From RGIG8785 sp045655245 (GTDB lineage Bacteria; Bacillota; Clostridia; RGIG8785): a DNA stretch of 52,508 bases. Numbering within the stretch: the stretch's first letter is position 1; each line of letters opens with the position of its first letter. The DNA is taken from positions 1-52,508 of the forward strand of contig JAZOOX010000022.1 of NCBI GenBank assembly GCA_045655245.1. Reading direction: 5' to 3'. The notes under the pieces are model-generated. The model was not told the origin of the DNA and searched no databases. It saw only the letters and a program-made list of their open reading frames with translations. Made by a program: the position numbers and the translations under genes. Below, piece by piece: positions 15,194-23,054 of this stretch.

Positions 15194-16221
15194 TGCGTAA
15201 GTGTGAATTATCAGCAATGGATGCCCTGTTTGCCAAGATTGCAGCAGACGCTACCCTTTATCTCCCTGTAGACAATGAAACGGGCAAGGCTTCCTTCCAG
15301 AAGTGGGAAGCAGGCAAGGTGTGGAGCGATGCGCTGACCACCGTAAAAAGCCCCAAAGAGTTCTTCTTCCCCCAGATGGAGGACCTGATGGCATTTAAAA
15401 CTGCAGGGAAAGCCATCGAACTGATTGATACCCGCTCCGAATCGGAAGATTTTGTAGTCTTTGGTGTCCGTGCTTGCGACGCCAAGAGTCTGGACGTTTT
15501 GGATCTGGTCTTTTTGACCGAGCCAAGAGACAGTTACTACGCCAACCGTCGGGAACATGGTACGGTCGTCACCTTGGCTTGTACCCGCCCTGCCGAGACC
15601 TGCTTCTGTCAGACCTTCGGGATTGACGCAGCAGACCCCCAAGGCGACCTGTCCCTCTGGAAAACCGAAACCGAAGTTTATTTCAAAGCCAACACCCCCA
15701 AAGGTGAAGCACTGTTGAAGAAATTAGAAGGGCTGACCATTGAAGCGGATGACTCTGCTGTTTTGGAACAGAAAGAACAGATTCGTCAAGTACTGAGCAA
15801 ACTGCCCTTAAAGGACCTGACCACCGACGGGTTTGGTGGCGGAAAGACCGAAGCGCTCTTTGACCGTCCCGAATGGAAGGCCTTGTCCGAATCCTGCCTG
15901 GGTTGCGGCACCTGTACTTTTGTCTGCCCCACCTGCCAGTGCTACGACATCAAGGACTTTAACACGGGTAACGGGGTTGTACGGTTCCGTTGCTGGGATT
16001 CTTGCATGTACTCCGACTTTACCAAGATGGCACACGGTAACAACCGCCTGACCCAGACCGAACGGTTCCGTCAGCGGTTTATGCACAAACTGGTCTACTT
16101 CCCCGAAAACAACGACGGAATGTTCAGTTGCGTCGGTTGCGGTCGCTGTCTGGCATCCTGTCCGATCTCGATGAATATTGCCAAAGTAATGAAGACGCTG
16201 GGAGGAAACGAAAATGAATAA
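15190..16221 (+). CDS. flxB: FlxB-like subunit (AsrA family), 4Fe-4S dicluster
   Basis: 343 residues, the size of anaerobic sulfite reductase subunit A. N-terminal region contains VRACDAKSLDVLDLVFL and TLACTRPAETCFCQTF, features of AsrA and sulfhydrogenase beta subunits; C-terminal ferredoxin motifs are CLGCGTCTFVCPTCQC and CVGCGRCLASCPIS. It likely passes electrons between FlxA and FlxC/FlxD. Starts could be 15190 or the next ATG at 15193; GGGAGGGG precedes both. No sulfite reductase catalytic subunit (AsrC) is nearby, which argues against a sulfite-reducing role. Confidence 0.83.
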   Translation: MMRKCELSAMDALFAKIAADATLYLPVDNETGKASFQKWEAGKVWSDALTTVKSPKEFFFPQMEDLMAFKTAGKAIELIDTRSESEDFVVFGVRACDAKSLDVLDLVFLTEPRDSYYANRREHGTVVTLACTRPAETCFCQTFGIDAADPQGDLSLWKTETEVYFKANTPKGEALLKKLEGLTIEADDSAVLEQKEQIRQVLSKLPLKDLTTDGFGGGKTEALFDRPEWKALSESCLGCGTCTFVCPTCQCYDIKDFNTGNGVVRFRCWDSCMYSDFTKMAHGNNRLTQTERFRQRFMHKLVYFPENNDGMFSCVGCGRCLASCPISMNIAKVMKTLGGNENE

Positions 16222-17047
16222 CATCCAAGACCCGTTGATGCCCCATATCGGCGTGATTACCGATGTCCGCATTGACACCCCCGATATCAAGACCTTCCGC
16301 GTGGTTACCCCCGACGGAAAAAAGGCCTTTGACCATCGCCCCGGTCAGTGCGCCATGCTCTCCATCCCCGGCGTGGGCGAGGCGATGTTCTCCATCACCT
16401 CCTCCCCCACCAACGAGGAGTTTATGGAGTTCTCGATTAAAAAGTGCGGTTGCGTCACCGACTGGCTCCACCAAGCGGAAGTCGGTCAACAGTTGACCAT
16501 CCGCGGACCTTACGGCAACCCCTTCCCCGTAGACACCGAGTTTGCGGGAAAGAATATGCTCTTTATCGCCGGCGGTGTCGGTCTTGCACCCCTCCGCTCG
16601 GTCATCAACTACTGCCGTCACTACCGCGACCGTTATGGTTCCATTGACATTGTATACGGTTCCCGCAGCAAGGACGATTTGCTGGACTATCAGGAAATCA
16701 TCGACGAGTGGGCAACCGACAGCGGTGTGAACGTTCACCTGACCATCGACAACCCCCAGGAGGGCTGGGACGGTCATGTAGGGTTTGTTCCCAGTTATGT
16801 CAAAGAACTGGGCTTTTCCACTGACAAGACCGCCGTTCTTTGCGGTCCGCCCATTATGATTAAGTTCACTTTAGAAGGGTTGCTGGAGCTGGGCTTTGAC
16901 AAGACCCAGGTTTACACCACCCTGGAACTGAAGATGAAATGCGGCATCGGCAAGTGCGGTCGTTGCAATGTCGGTTCCAAGTACGTCTGCAAAGACGGTC
17001 CTGTTTTCCGTTTTGACGAGCTGGACGAGTTGCCCGACGAGTATTGA
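16214..17047 (+). CDS. flxA: FlxA-like FAD/NAD(P)H oxidoreductase subunit (AsrB/PyrK family)
   Basis: 277 residues, ferredoxin-NADP reductase fold. FAD domain with FSITSSPTN in the place of the RxYS motif; NAD(P)-binding GGVGLAPLRSVI; YGSRSKDDLLDY; CGPPIMIKFT. The C-terminus carries a [2Fe-2S] motif, CGIGKCGRCNVG followed by KYVC, as in PyrK and AsrB. In FlxABCD-HdrABC of Desulfovibrio this subunit oxidises NADH, and I infer the same here. It is the entry point of electrons to the complex. The start overlaps flxB by 8 bases; frdB follows after 18 bases. Confidence 0.88.
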   Translation: MNNIQDPLMPHIGVITDVRIDTPDIKTFRVVTPDGKKAFDHRPGQCAMLSIPGVGEAMFSITSSPTNEEFMEFSIKKCGCVTDWLHQAEVGQQLTIRGPYGNPFPVDTEFAGKNMLFIAGGVGLAPLRSVINYCRHYRDRYGSIDIVYGSRSKDDLLDYQEIIDEWATDSGVNVHLTIDNPQEGWDGHVGFVPSYVKELGFSTDKTAVLCGPPIMIKFTLEGLLELGFDKTQVYTTLELKMKCGIGKCGRCNVGSKYVCKDGPVFRFDELDELPDEY

Positions 17048-17065
17048 TGAAAAGGAGATAAGACT

Positions 17066-17740
17066 ATGGAAAATATGGTAAACATTTTTCTGTTCGGAAA
17101 GAAATACCAAGTGCCCGAAAATTTGACCATTATGCGGGCAATGGAGTATGCGGGATACCAGTTGGTTCGCGGTTGCGGTTGCCGTAACGGCTTCTGCGGC
17201 GCCTGTGCCACCATCTACCGCATCCACGGTCAGCAGGAGTTAAAGTCCTGCCTGGCTTGTCAGACCAAGGTTGAAGAGGGGATGTACATTGCGACCTTGC
17301 CCTTCTTCCCGTTGGTCAAACAGGTGTACGATGTCAACACGGTCCGTCCCACCGACGCGATCATGATGCAGTTGTACCCCGAAATTTATGCTTGTATCGG
17401 TTGCAATGCTTGCACCAAGAGCTGTACCCAGGAACTGAACGTTATGCAGTACATTGCATACGCTCAGCGAGGGGATTTTGAGAAATGCGCCGAAGAGTCT
17501 TTTGACTGTGTTATGTGTGGCGTTTGCTCCTCTCGTTGCCCTGCAGGGATTTCCCATCCTCAGGTTGCCATGCTGGCTCGCCGCTTAAACGGCAAGTACC
17601 TGGCACCCAAGTCTGCTCACGTCAGCGACCGTGTACAGGAAATCAAGGACGGTACCTTTACCGACCTGATTGAAGCACTGATGCAAAAACCCATCGAGGA
17701 AATCAAAGAACTCTACAACAACCGAGATATCGAGAAATAA
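17066..17740 (+). CDS. frdB: Soluble fumarate reductase iron-sulfur subunit
   Basis: 224 residues, FrdB/SdhB fold. Plant-type [2Fe-2S] ligands C37 or C39, C44, C47 and C62 (GCGCRNGFCGAC, SCLAC). The second domain has two full ferredoxin motifs: C110-C113-C116-C120 and C148-C151-C154-C158. Classical FrdB has a [3Fe-4S] cluster at the second site with valine where this protein has C151, so this protein probably holds two [4Fe-4S] clusters. There is no CCG domain, unlike TfrB of methanogens, and no membrane-anchor gene, so electrons must come from a soluble partner; HdrB/HdrC are the obvious candidates. AAGGAG lies 8 bases before the start. Confidence 0.85.
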   Translation: MENMVNIFLFGKKYQVPENLTIMRAMEYAGYQLVRGCGCRNGFCGACATIYRIHGQQELKSCLACQTKVEEGMYIATLPFFPLVKQVYDVNTVRPTDAIMMQLYPEIYACIGCNACTKSCTQELNVMQYIAYAQRGDFEKCAEESFDCVMCGVCSSRCPAGISHPQVAMLARRLNGKYLAPKSAHVSDRVQEIKDGTFTDLIEALMQKPIEEIKELYNNRDIEK

Positions 17741-17753
17741 GGAGGGAAATGCC

Positions 17754-19349
17754 ATGTATTCTGAACAGTTTCAAGAATCCTTAAAGAAGGTTGAAGCCGC
17801 TCGCGAGGCAAACATCGCATTAGAGCCCGCACGTATGACGGCACAACAGAAAGAAGACTTATTGGCGGAGTACCATCCCGACTATAAGCAAGGCGAGTTT
17901 GACACCTTAAAAATCGGCCCCAACGCAGGCGAAAAAGTCCCCGTTGAACTGGCTAAAATGTTACAGGCACACAGCCGCATCAAGGCATCGGATGTAGACC
18001 TGACCACCCCCGACTATGACGTTGATGTACTGATCATCGGCGGTGGCGGTGCAGGCGCTTCGGCGGCAATCGAAGCTCACGAAGCAGGCGCCAACGTTAT
18101 GATTGTTACCAAGCTCCGTATCGGTGATGCCAACACCATGATGGCAGAAGGCGGTATTCAGGCGGCCGATAAACCCAACGACTCCCCCGCCACCCACTTT
18201 GTAGATGCTTTCGGCGGCGGTCACTATGCCGCAAAGCGGGAACTCTTGTCCAAACTGGTTTGCGACGCTCCCGAAGCCATTCTGTGGCTGAACGAACTGG
18301 GTGTCGAGTTTGACAAAGACGCTGACGGTACGATGGTTACCACCCATGGCGGCGGTACTTCCCGCAAGCGGATGCATGCGGCGAAGGACTACTCGGGCGC
18401 AGAGATTATGCGTACCCTCCGTGACGAAGTATTGAACCGCAGGATTCCTGTTGTTGACTTTACCGCAGCAATTGAGCTGATTTTGGACGACCAAGGCAAG
18501 GCCGCAGGTGCCGTCCTGATGAATATGGAGACCCACGAGCTGTTGGTTGCTCGTGCCAAGACCGTTATCATCGCTACCGGCGGTGCAGGTCGTATGCACT
18601 ATCAAGGCTTCCCCACCTCCAACCACTACGGCGCAACTGCCGACGGTCTGGTACTGGGTTACCGTGTGGGTGCAAAGTTACTGTACGCCGAAACTTTACA
18701 GTATCATCCCACCGGTGCCGCATTCCCCGAGCAGATTTTCGGTGCACTGGTAACCGAAAAGGTCCGTTCTTTGGGCGCTAAACTGATCAACGTCAACGGC
18801 GAAGTCTTCATGCACCCCTTAGAGACCCGTGACGTTTCCGCCGCATCCATCATCCGCGAGTGCTCCACCCGCGAAAACGGTGTCAACACCGGCAGTGGCT
18901 ACGGTGTATGGTTAGACACCCCCATGATTGAAAAAATCGGCGGTGAAGGCACCATCGAGCGCCGCATCCCCGCAATGATGCGTATGTTTGAAAAGTACGG
19001 CATCGACATCCGCAAAGAACCCATCCTGGTCTACCCCACCCTGCACTACCAAAACGGCGGCTTAGACATCACTGCCGACTGTATGACCACCAACGTTGAA
19101 AACCTCTTTGTTGCAGGCGAAGCCGTTGGCGGTATCCACGGCAGAAACCGTCTGATGGGTAACTCTTTGTTAGACATCATCGTATTCGGTCGCAGTGCAG
19201 GTCAGAACGCCGCCGCAAAGGCAAAGGAAACCACCGTTGGAACTCTGACCTTAGACCATATTGAAAAGTTTGAAAACGAAATCGCCGCAGCCAAGATTGA
19301 CACCGATTTGGTCTCTCCCAAACTGTTGCCCGATTATCGCAACAAATAA
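17754..19349 (+). CDS. frdA: Soluble fumarate reductase flavoprotein subunit
   Basis: 531 residues. An N-terminal extension of about 88 residues precedes the FAD-binding DVLIIGGGGAG (91-101). Substrate and proton-transfer residues of the FrdA/SdhA family are all seen: H318 (QYHPTG), E335, R359 (ETRD), H431 (PTLHYQNGG), R466 (GRNRLMGNS). The histidine that links FAD covalently in membrane-bound FrdA/SdhA is replaced by N127 (GDANTMMAEGG), so FAD should be non-covalent, as in L-aspartate oxidase. Loss of the covalent bond in E. coli FrdA abolishes succinate oxidation but spares fumarate reduction, so this enzyme should run as a reductase. No signal peptide. Alternative: another unsaturated acid is the true substrate; the mdh-fumC context favours fumarate. 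Confidence 0.87.
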   Translation: MYSEQFQESLKKVEAAREANIALEPARMTAQQKEDLLAEYHPDYKQGEFDTLKIGPNAGEKVPVELAKMLQAHSRIKASDVDLTTPDYDVDVLIIGGGGAGASAAIEAHEAGANVMIVTKLRIGDANTMMAEGGIQAADKPNDSPATHFVDAFGGGHYAAKRELLSKLVCDAPEAILWLNELGVEFDKDADGTMVTTHGGGTSRKRMHAAKDYSGAEIMRTLRDEVLNRRIPVVDFTAAIELILDDQGKAAGAVLMNMETHELLVARAKTVIIATGGAGRMHYQGFPTSNHYGATADGLVLGYRVGAKLLYAETLQYHPTGAAFPEQIFGALVTEKVRSLGAKLINVNGEVFMHPLETRDVSAASIIRECSTRENGVNTGSGYGVWLDTPMIEKIGGEGTIERRIPAMMRMFEKYGIDIRKEPILVYPTLHYQNGGLDITADCMTTNVENLFVAGEAVGGIHGRNRLMGNSLLDIIVFGRSAGQNAAAKAKETTVGTLTLDHIEKFENEIAAAKIDTDLVSPKLLPDYRNK

Positions 19350-19362
19350 GGAGGCAATTATA

Positions 19363-20616
19363 ATGAATTTATTCGGCGGTGTCATTCCCGTAACGGGAAT
19401 CTCATTCCTGATTCTTTTTGTATTTACCGTTTTGTTCGTCGGCTATGCCTTGGGACGGATCACCATCAAAGGTGTTTGCCTGGGCGATGCAGGTGTGTTC
19501 GTAATTGCCCTGCTGTTTGGCGCACTGTTTTACGAGCCCCTTGCCGCACAAATGACCTTCGACGGTGTGGACTTTACCGAAAAAGCTCTGACCATCATCG
19601 AGAACTTGGGTTTGATTCTCTTCGTTACCTCGGTTGGATTTATCGCAGGACCTAAGTTCTTTGGGAATATGAAAAAGAACTTTAAGTCCTATGTCCTGTT
19701 AGGGTTCATCATCATTTTGGCAGGCGGTCTGTCTGCCGTTGCCTGCATTTTCGCAGGGGAAGTCTTTGGCTACGGCTCTTCCATTACCGAGCAAGACGGG
19801 TTTGTGGCAATGATCGTCGGGTTACTGTCGGGGTCTTTGACCTCTACTCCCGCCTTCTCCGCCGCAAAAGCCACCGTTGCCGAGCAGTATACCAGCCTGG
19901 TTTCGGTCGGTCACGGTATTGCCTACATTTTTGGCGTAATCGGCGTTGTCCTTTTTGTTCAGGTGATTCCCAAGCTGACCCGCGCCGACATGGATGCCGA
20001 ACGTGCTAAAATTGCCGGTCCTGCCGAAACAGAAGAAAAGAAGAGCACTGTTGGCAAACTCCTTTCGCTGGACGGACACGGCTTTGCCGCATTTGCCCTT
20101 GCCGCAGTCTTAGGTACGATCGTCGGAAAAATTAAGATTCCGTTGTCTGCGGCGGGTCTGGACGGCACCTGTTTCTCGTTGACCACTACCGGCGGATGCC
20201 TTTTGGTATCCCTGCTCTTCGGCCACTTTGGCCGCATCGGCAAGGTAAACATAATGCCCGAAGGTCACCTTCTGAAAATCCTGCGGGAGCTGGGTCTGGT
20301 TTTCTTCCTGGTCGGCGCTGGTATCCCCGGCGGTGCAGAGTTCGTTGCCAACTTTGACATTATGTACTTTGTCTACGGAATCGTAATGACCGTCTGCCCC
20401 ATGATCATCGGTTACCTTTTCGCAAAGTATGTTTTAAAACTTTCCTTGTTGAACAACCTGGGCTCTTTGACCGGCGGAATGACCTCCACCCCCGCGCTGG
20501 GCACCTTAATTGGTGTTTCCAAGACCGAGGATGTAGCTGCCGCTTACGCCGCTACCTATCCCATCGCTTTGATTGCGGTGGTACTGGTTTCCCAGTTCTT
20601 GATCATTCTGTTTTAA
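19363..20616 (+). CDS. AAE-family (aspartate:alanine exchanger-like) transporter, probable succinate exporter
   Basis: 417 residues, about ten hydrophobic segments in two halves. Each half has the family signature: GSLTSTPAFSAA in the first and GGMTSTPALGTL in the second. The AAE family includes AspT (aspartate:alanine antiporter) and SucE-type succinate exporters. It lacks the large soluble TrkA-C insert between halves; there is only a short charged loop near residues 205-225. As the last gene of an oxaloacetate-to-succinate operon it most likely exports succinate or exchanges dicarboxylates. Start at 19363 chosen by AAGGAGG 8 bases upstream; the longer frame from 19261 overlaps frdA. Confidence 0.82.
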   Translation: MNLFGGVIPVTGISFLILFVFTVLFVGYALGRITIKGVCLGDAGVFVIALLFGALFYEPLAAQMTFDGVDFTEKALTIIENLGLILFVTSVGFIAGPKFFGNMKKNFKSYVLLGFIIILAGGLSAVACIFAGEVFGYGSSITEQDGFVAMIVGLLSGSLTSTPAFSAAKATVAEQYTSLVSVGHGIAYIFGVIGVVLFVQVIPKLTRADMDAERAKIAGPAETEEKKSTVGKLLSLDGHGFAAFALAAVLGTIVGKIKIPLSAAGLDGTCFSLTTTGGCLLVSLLFGHFGRIGKVNIMPEGHLLKILRELGLVFFLVGAGIPGGAEFVANFDIMYFVYGIVMTVCPMIIGYLFAKYVLKLSLLNNLGSLTGGMTSTPALGTLIGVSKTEDVAAAYAATYPIALIAVVLVSQFLIILF

Positions 20617-20620
20617 CAAT

Positions 20621-20652
20621 AAAAAAACGCCCCGATTTGGGGCGTTTTTTTA
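20621..20652 (+). terminator. Terminator of the mdh-fumC-hdr-flx-frd operon
   Basis: AAAAACGCCCC paired with GGGGCGTTTTT, loop GATTT, located right after the transporter stop. It is strong and the only clear terminator in the 12.4-kb unit. Confidence 0.9.
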
Positions 20653-20681
20653 TTGCAGTTTTAGCCAAAGGATGATACAAT
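20653..20681 (+). promoter_or_regulatory. Promoter of the nitroreductase gene
   Basis: TTGCAG (20653-20658) and TACAAT (20676-20681), 17-base spacer, 22 bases before the ATG and directly after the preceding terminator. Confidence 0.6.
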
Positions 20682-20703
20682 GGTTTAAAAAGGAGGGATC
20701 AAC

Positions 20704-21225
20704 ATGGGATTCTTTACACTGGCAAAAGACCGTTACTCGGTACGGAAATTCAAACCCGAACATCTATCCAAGGAAGAGCTTGACACGATCATAAAAGCAG
20801 GGATGGTGGCGCCTACGGGTTGCAACTTCCAGGCCTTTCGGATTTTGGTCATCAATGATGATGTGTCTGCGCCCAAGTTGGCTAAATGCACCGACAGCCA
20901 CTTTAACGCCCCTGCGGCGATGGTCGTCTGCTATCACAAAAACGAGTGTTGGTATCGCAAAAAATACGACGGCGAACCTTGCGGTGTTTTGGATGCCGCG
21001 ATCGTGGGCACTCATTTAATGCTCCAAGCCCACGAAATCGGAGTGGGCAGTACCTGGGTGATGAGTTTTGACCCCGCCGCCTTACGCCGTGCCTACAACA
21101 TCCCCGATGAATTAGAACCTGTAGTACTTTTGGTCATGGGACATCCTGCCGAGGATGCCGCTCCTGCACCTCAGCACGATGTATTTCGTCCCGTGGAGGA
21201 TTTGGTTTATTACGACACCTTTTGA
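20704..21225 (+). CDS. Nitroreductase-family FMN oxidoreductase
   Basis: 173 residues, one of the shorter nitroreductase-like proteins. FMN-binding marks: DRYSVRKF near residue 11, MVAPTGCNFQAFRILVI, DAAIVGTHLMLQAHEIGVGSTWV, and LVMGHPAED at the C-terminal part. Such enzymes reduce quinones, flavins or nitro compounds with NAD(P)H; the natural substrate is unknown. AAGGAGGG lies about 6 bases before the start. It stands alone between two terminators. Confidence 0.88.
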   Translation: MGFFTLAKDRYSVRKFKPEHLSKEELDTIIKAGMVAPTGCNFQAFRILVINDDVSAPKLAKCTDSHFNAPAAMVVCYHKNECWYRKKYDGEPCGVLDAAIVGTHLMLQAHEIGVGSTWVMSFDPAALRRAYNIPDELEPVVLLVMGHPAEDAAPAPQHDVFRPVEDLVYYDTF

Positions 21226-21241
21226 TTTCAATAAGTAATGG

Positions 21242-21269
21242 AAAAAGCACCCAAAACGGGTGCTTTTTT
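21242..21269. terminator. Bidirectional terminator between the nitroreductase gene and glmS
   Basis: AAAAAGCACCC paired with GGGTGCTTTTT, loop AAAAC. A-run and T-run on both sides let it serve both converging genes. Confidence 0.85.
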
Positions 21270-21304
21270 ACATCTGAATTCAGTTTTAACAGATCCTATA
21301 GGGA

Positions 21305-23053
21305 TTATTCTACAGTAACTGACTTTGCCAGGTTGCGGGGTTTGTCGATGTCGCAACCCTTCTCTTTCGCCACATAATAGGCAAACAACTGAAGCAGGGT
21401 TACAGCAGGCAACGACGCAAATTCGTCGGGTGTGGTCGGAATTGTCCAGACCCAATCTGCTACATCAGACAGGTCGCATCCTTCCTGGGTAACGGCCAGT
21501 ACCTTTGCCCCGCGGGACTTCACTTCACGGATGTTAGCAACCATCTTGGGCAGGAGTTCCTTTTGGGTACAGAGCGCAACCACGGGCGTCCCGTCTTCAA
21601 TCAAGGAGATGGTGCCGTGCTTTAACTCCCCTGCGCCATAGGCTTCGGAATGGATGTACGAGATTTCTTTAAGCTTTAACGAGCCTTCCATCGCCAAGGC
21701 ATAGTCGCAGCCACGACCGATATAAAAGATGCTGGCAGCGTGAGCAAAGGCTTTGGAAAGGGATTTTACCTCGTCCCCTTTTTCAAGCACCTTTGCAACT
21801 GTTTCGGGAAGGGGAGACAGTACATCGGTCTCCACCTTTGCCAACGCCAATGCCATACGATAAATGGCCATTAACTGAGCGGAATAGGCTTTGGTGGTAG
21901 CAACGGCAATTTCAGGTCCTGCCGAGATATAAAATACATCGTCCGATTCCCGTGCAATGGTAGAACCCACCACGTTGACAATACCTAAGACCCGTGCGCC
22001 CAAGCGCTTTGCCTCCCGCAGGGCGGCAAGGGTATCGGCTGTTTCACCGGACTGGCTGATAACAACTACCAGCGTGTTTTCGTCCAGCACGGGGTTGCGG
22101 TAACGGTACTCGGATGCGATATCCACAAAAACGGGAATCCGAGCCAGTTTTTCGATGACGTACTTGCCCACCATTCCAACGTGGTAAGCAGAGCCACAAG
22201 CTACGATATGCACCGCAGAGGGCAATTTGTCAAAATGAAAACTGCCATTGTGCAGAGTACGCTTTAAAACACCAGGTTCCTCGTGCATTTCCTTTTCCAT
22301 AAAGTGGGCGTACCCACCCATTTCCGCCGCATCGGTGTCCCAATCGACGTTTTGTTGCGGTTTTGCAATCGGCTGACCATCGGCGTTGAAAAATTGTGCC
22401 GCAGTTTCGGTCAAGACTGCCAGTTCCCCGTCTTCCATCAAATAGACTTTACGGGTGTAAGGAAGCAATGCAGGGATGTCGGAGGCGAGGTAGAAACCAT
22501 TCTCTCCCGCACCGACTACCAGAGGACTGTCCTGACGGACGGCAATGACACGATCGGGATAATTGCGGTCCAAAACGCCCAAAGCGTACGAGCCGGAAAG
22601 GCGCGCTACCGTTTTGCGTACAGAAACCATCGGGTCGGCATCGGCATAGCGGTCTAAGAGCTGAGCAATAACCTCGGTATCCGTTTCGGAAGCAAAGACT
22701 GCGCCCGATTCTGTCAGTTCACGACGCAATTCGGCATCGTTTTCGATAATTCCGTTATGCACTACCGCAAAACGGCCCGAAGGACTTAAATGAGGATGGG
22801 CATTGGCATCAGAAGGAGCGCCGTGGGTTGCCCATCGGGTATGCCCGATACCAACCGTCCCTGAAAGGGGAGTTTCTTCCAGCCGTTCTTTTAACACACT
22901 TAAGCGGCCTTTGGCTTTAACCGCCAAAAGTCCTTCTTTGGACAGGGTGGCAACCCCTGCCGAATCGTAACCGCGATACTCCAAACGAGAAAGTCCGTCC
23001 AGTAAGAAAGGGAGCGCAAGCTCCTGTCCGATATATCCTACAATTCCACACAT
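21305..23053 (-). CDS. glmS: Glutamine--fructose-6-phosphate aminotransferase (isomerizing)
   Basis: 582 residues. It makes glucosamine-6-phosphate from fructose-6-phosphate and glutamine, the first step to UDP-GlcNAc for peptidoglycan. The N-terminal nucleophile is present (MCGIVGY), with GHTRWATHG and NGIIEN forming the glutamine site, then two SIS domains (VVISQSGETADT, and IGRGCDYALAMEGSLKLKE) and the C-terminal NLAKSVTVE. It starts 1 base after the stop of the HTH-glmM gene, so there is no room for a glmS ribozyme, the usual Firmicutes control element. Confidence 0.97.
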   Translation of the reverse strand: MCGIVGYIGQELALPFLLDGLSRLEYRGYDSAGVATLSKEGLLAVKAKGRLSVLKERLEETPLSGTVGIGHTRWATHGAPSDANAHPHLSPSGRFAVVHNGIIENDAELRRELTESGAVFASETDTEVIAQLLDRYADADPMVSVRKTVARLSGSYALGVLDRNYPDRVIAVRQDSPLVVGAGENGFYLASDIPALLPYTRKVYLMEDGELAVLTETAAQFFNADGQPIAKPQQNVDWDTDAAEMGGYAHFMEKEMHEEPGVLKRTLHNGSFHFDKLPSAVHIVACGSAYHVGMVGKYVIEKLARIPVFVDIASEYRYRNPVLDENTLVVVISQSGETADTLAALREAKRLGARVLGIVNVVGSTIARESDDVFYISAGPEIAVATTKAYSAQLMAIYRMALALAKVETDVLSPLPETVAKVLEKGDEVKSLSKAFAHAASIFYIGRGCDYALAMEGSLKLKEISYIHSEAYGAGELKHGTISLIEDGTPVVALCTQKELLPKMVANIREVKSRGAKVLAVTQEGCDLSDVADWVWTIPTTPDEFASLPAVTLLQLFAYYVAKEKGCDIDKPRNLAKSVTVE

Positions 23054-23054
23054 A

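Noticed and set aside
15190..17047. Anaerobic sulfite reductase (asrAB)
   Set aside because: No asrC siroheme subunit is present, and the genes sit between hdrABC-flxD and frdBA, which matches the Flx-Hdr arrangement.
23041..23054. glmS ribozyme
   Set aside because: There is only 1 base between glmM and glmS, and none of the ribozyme core is present.
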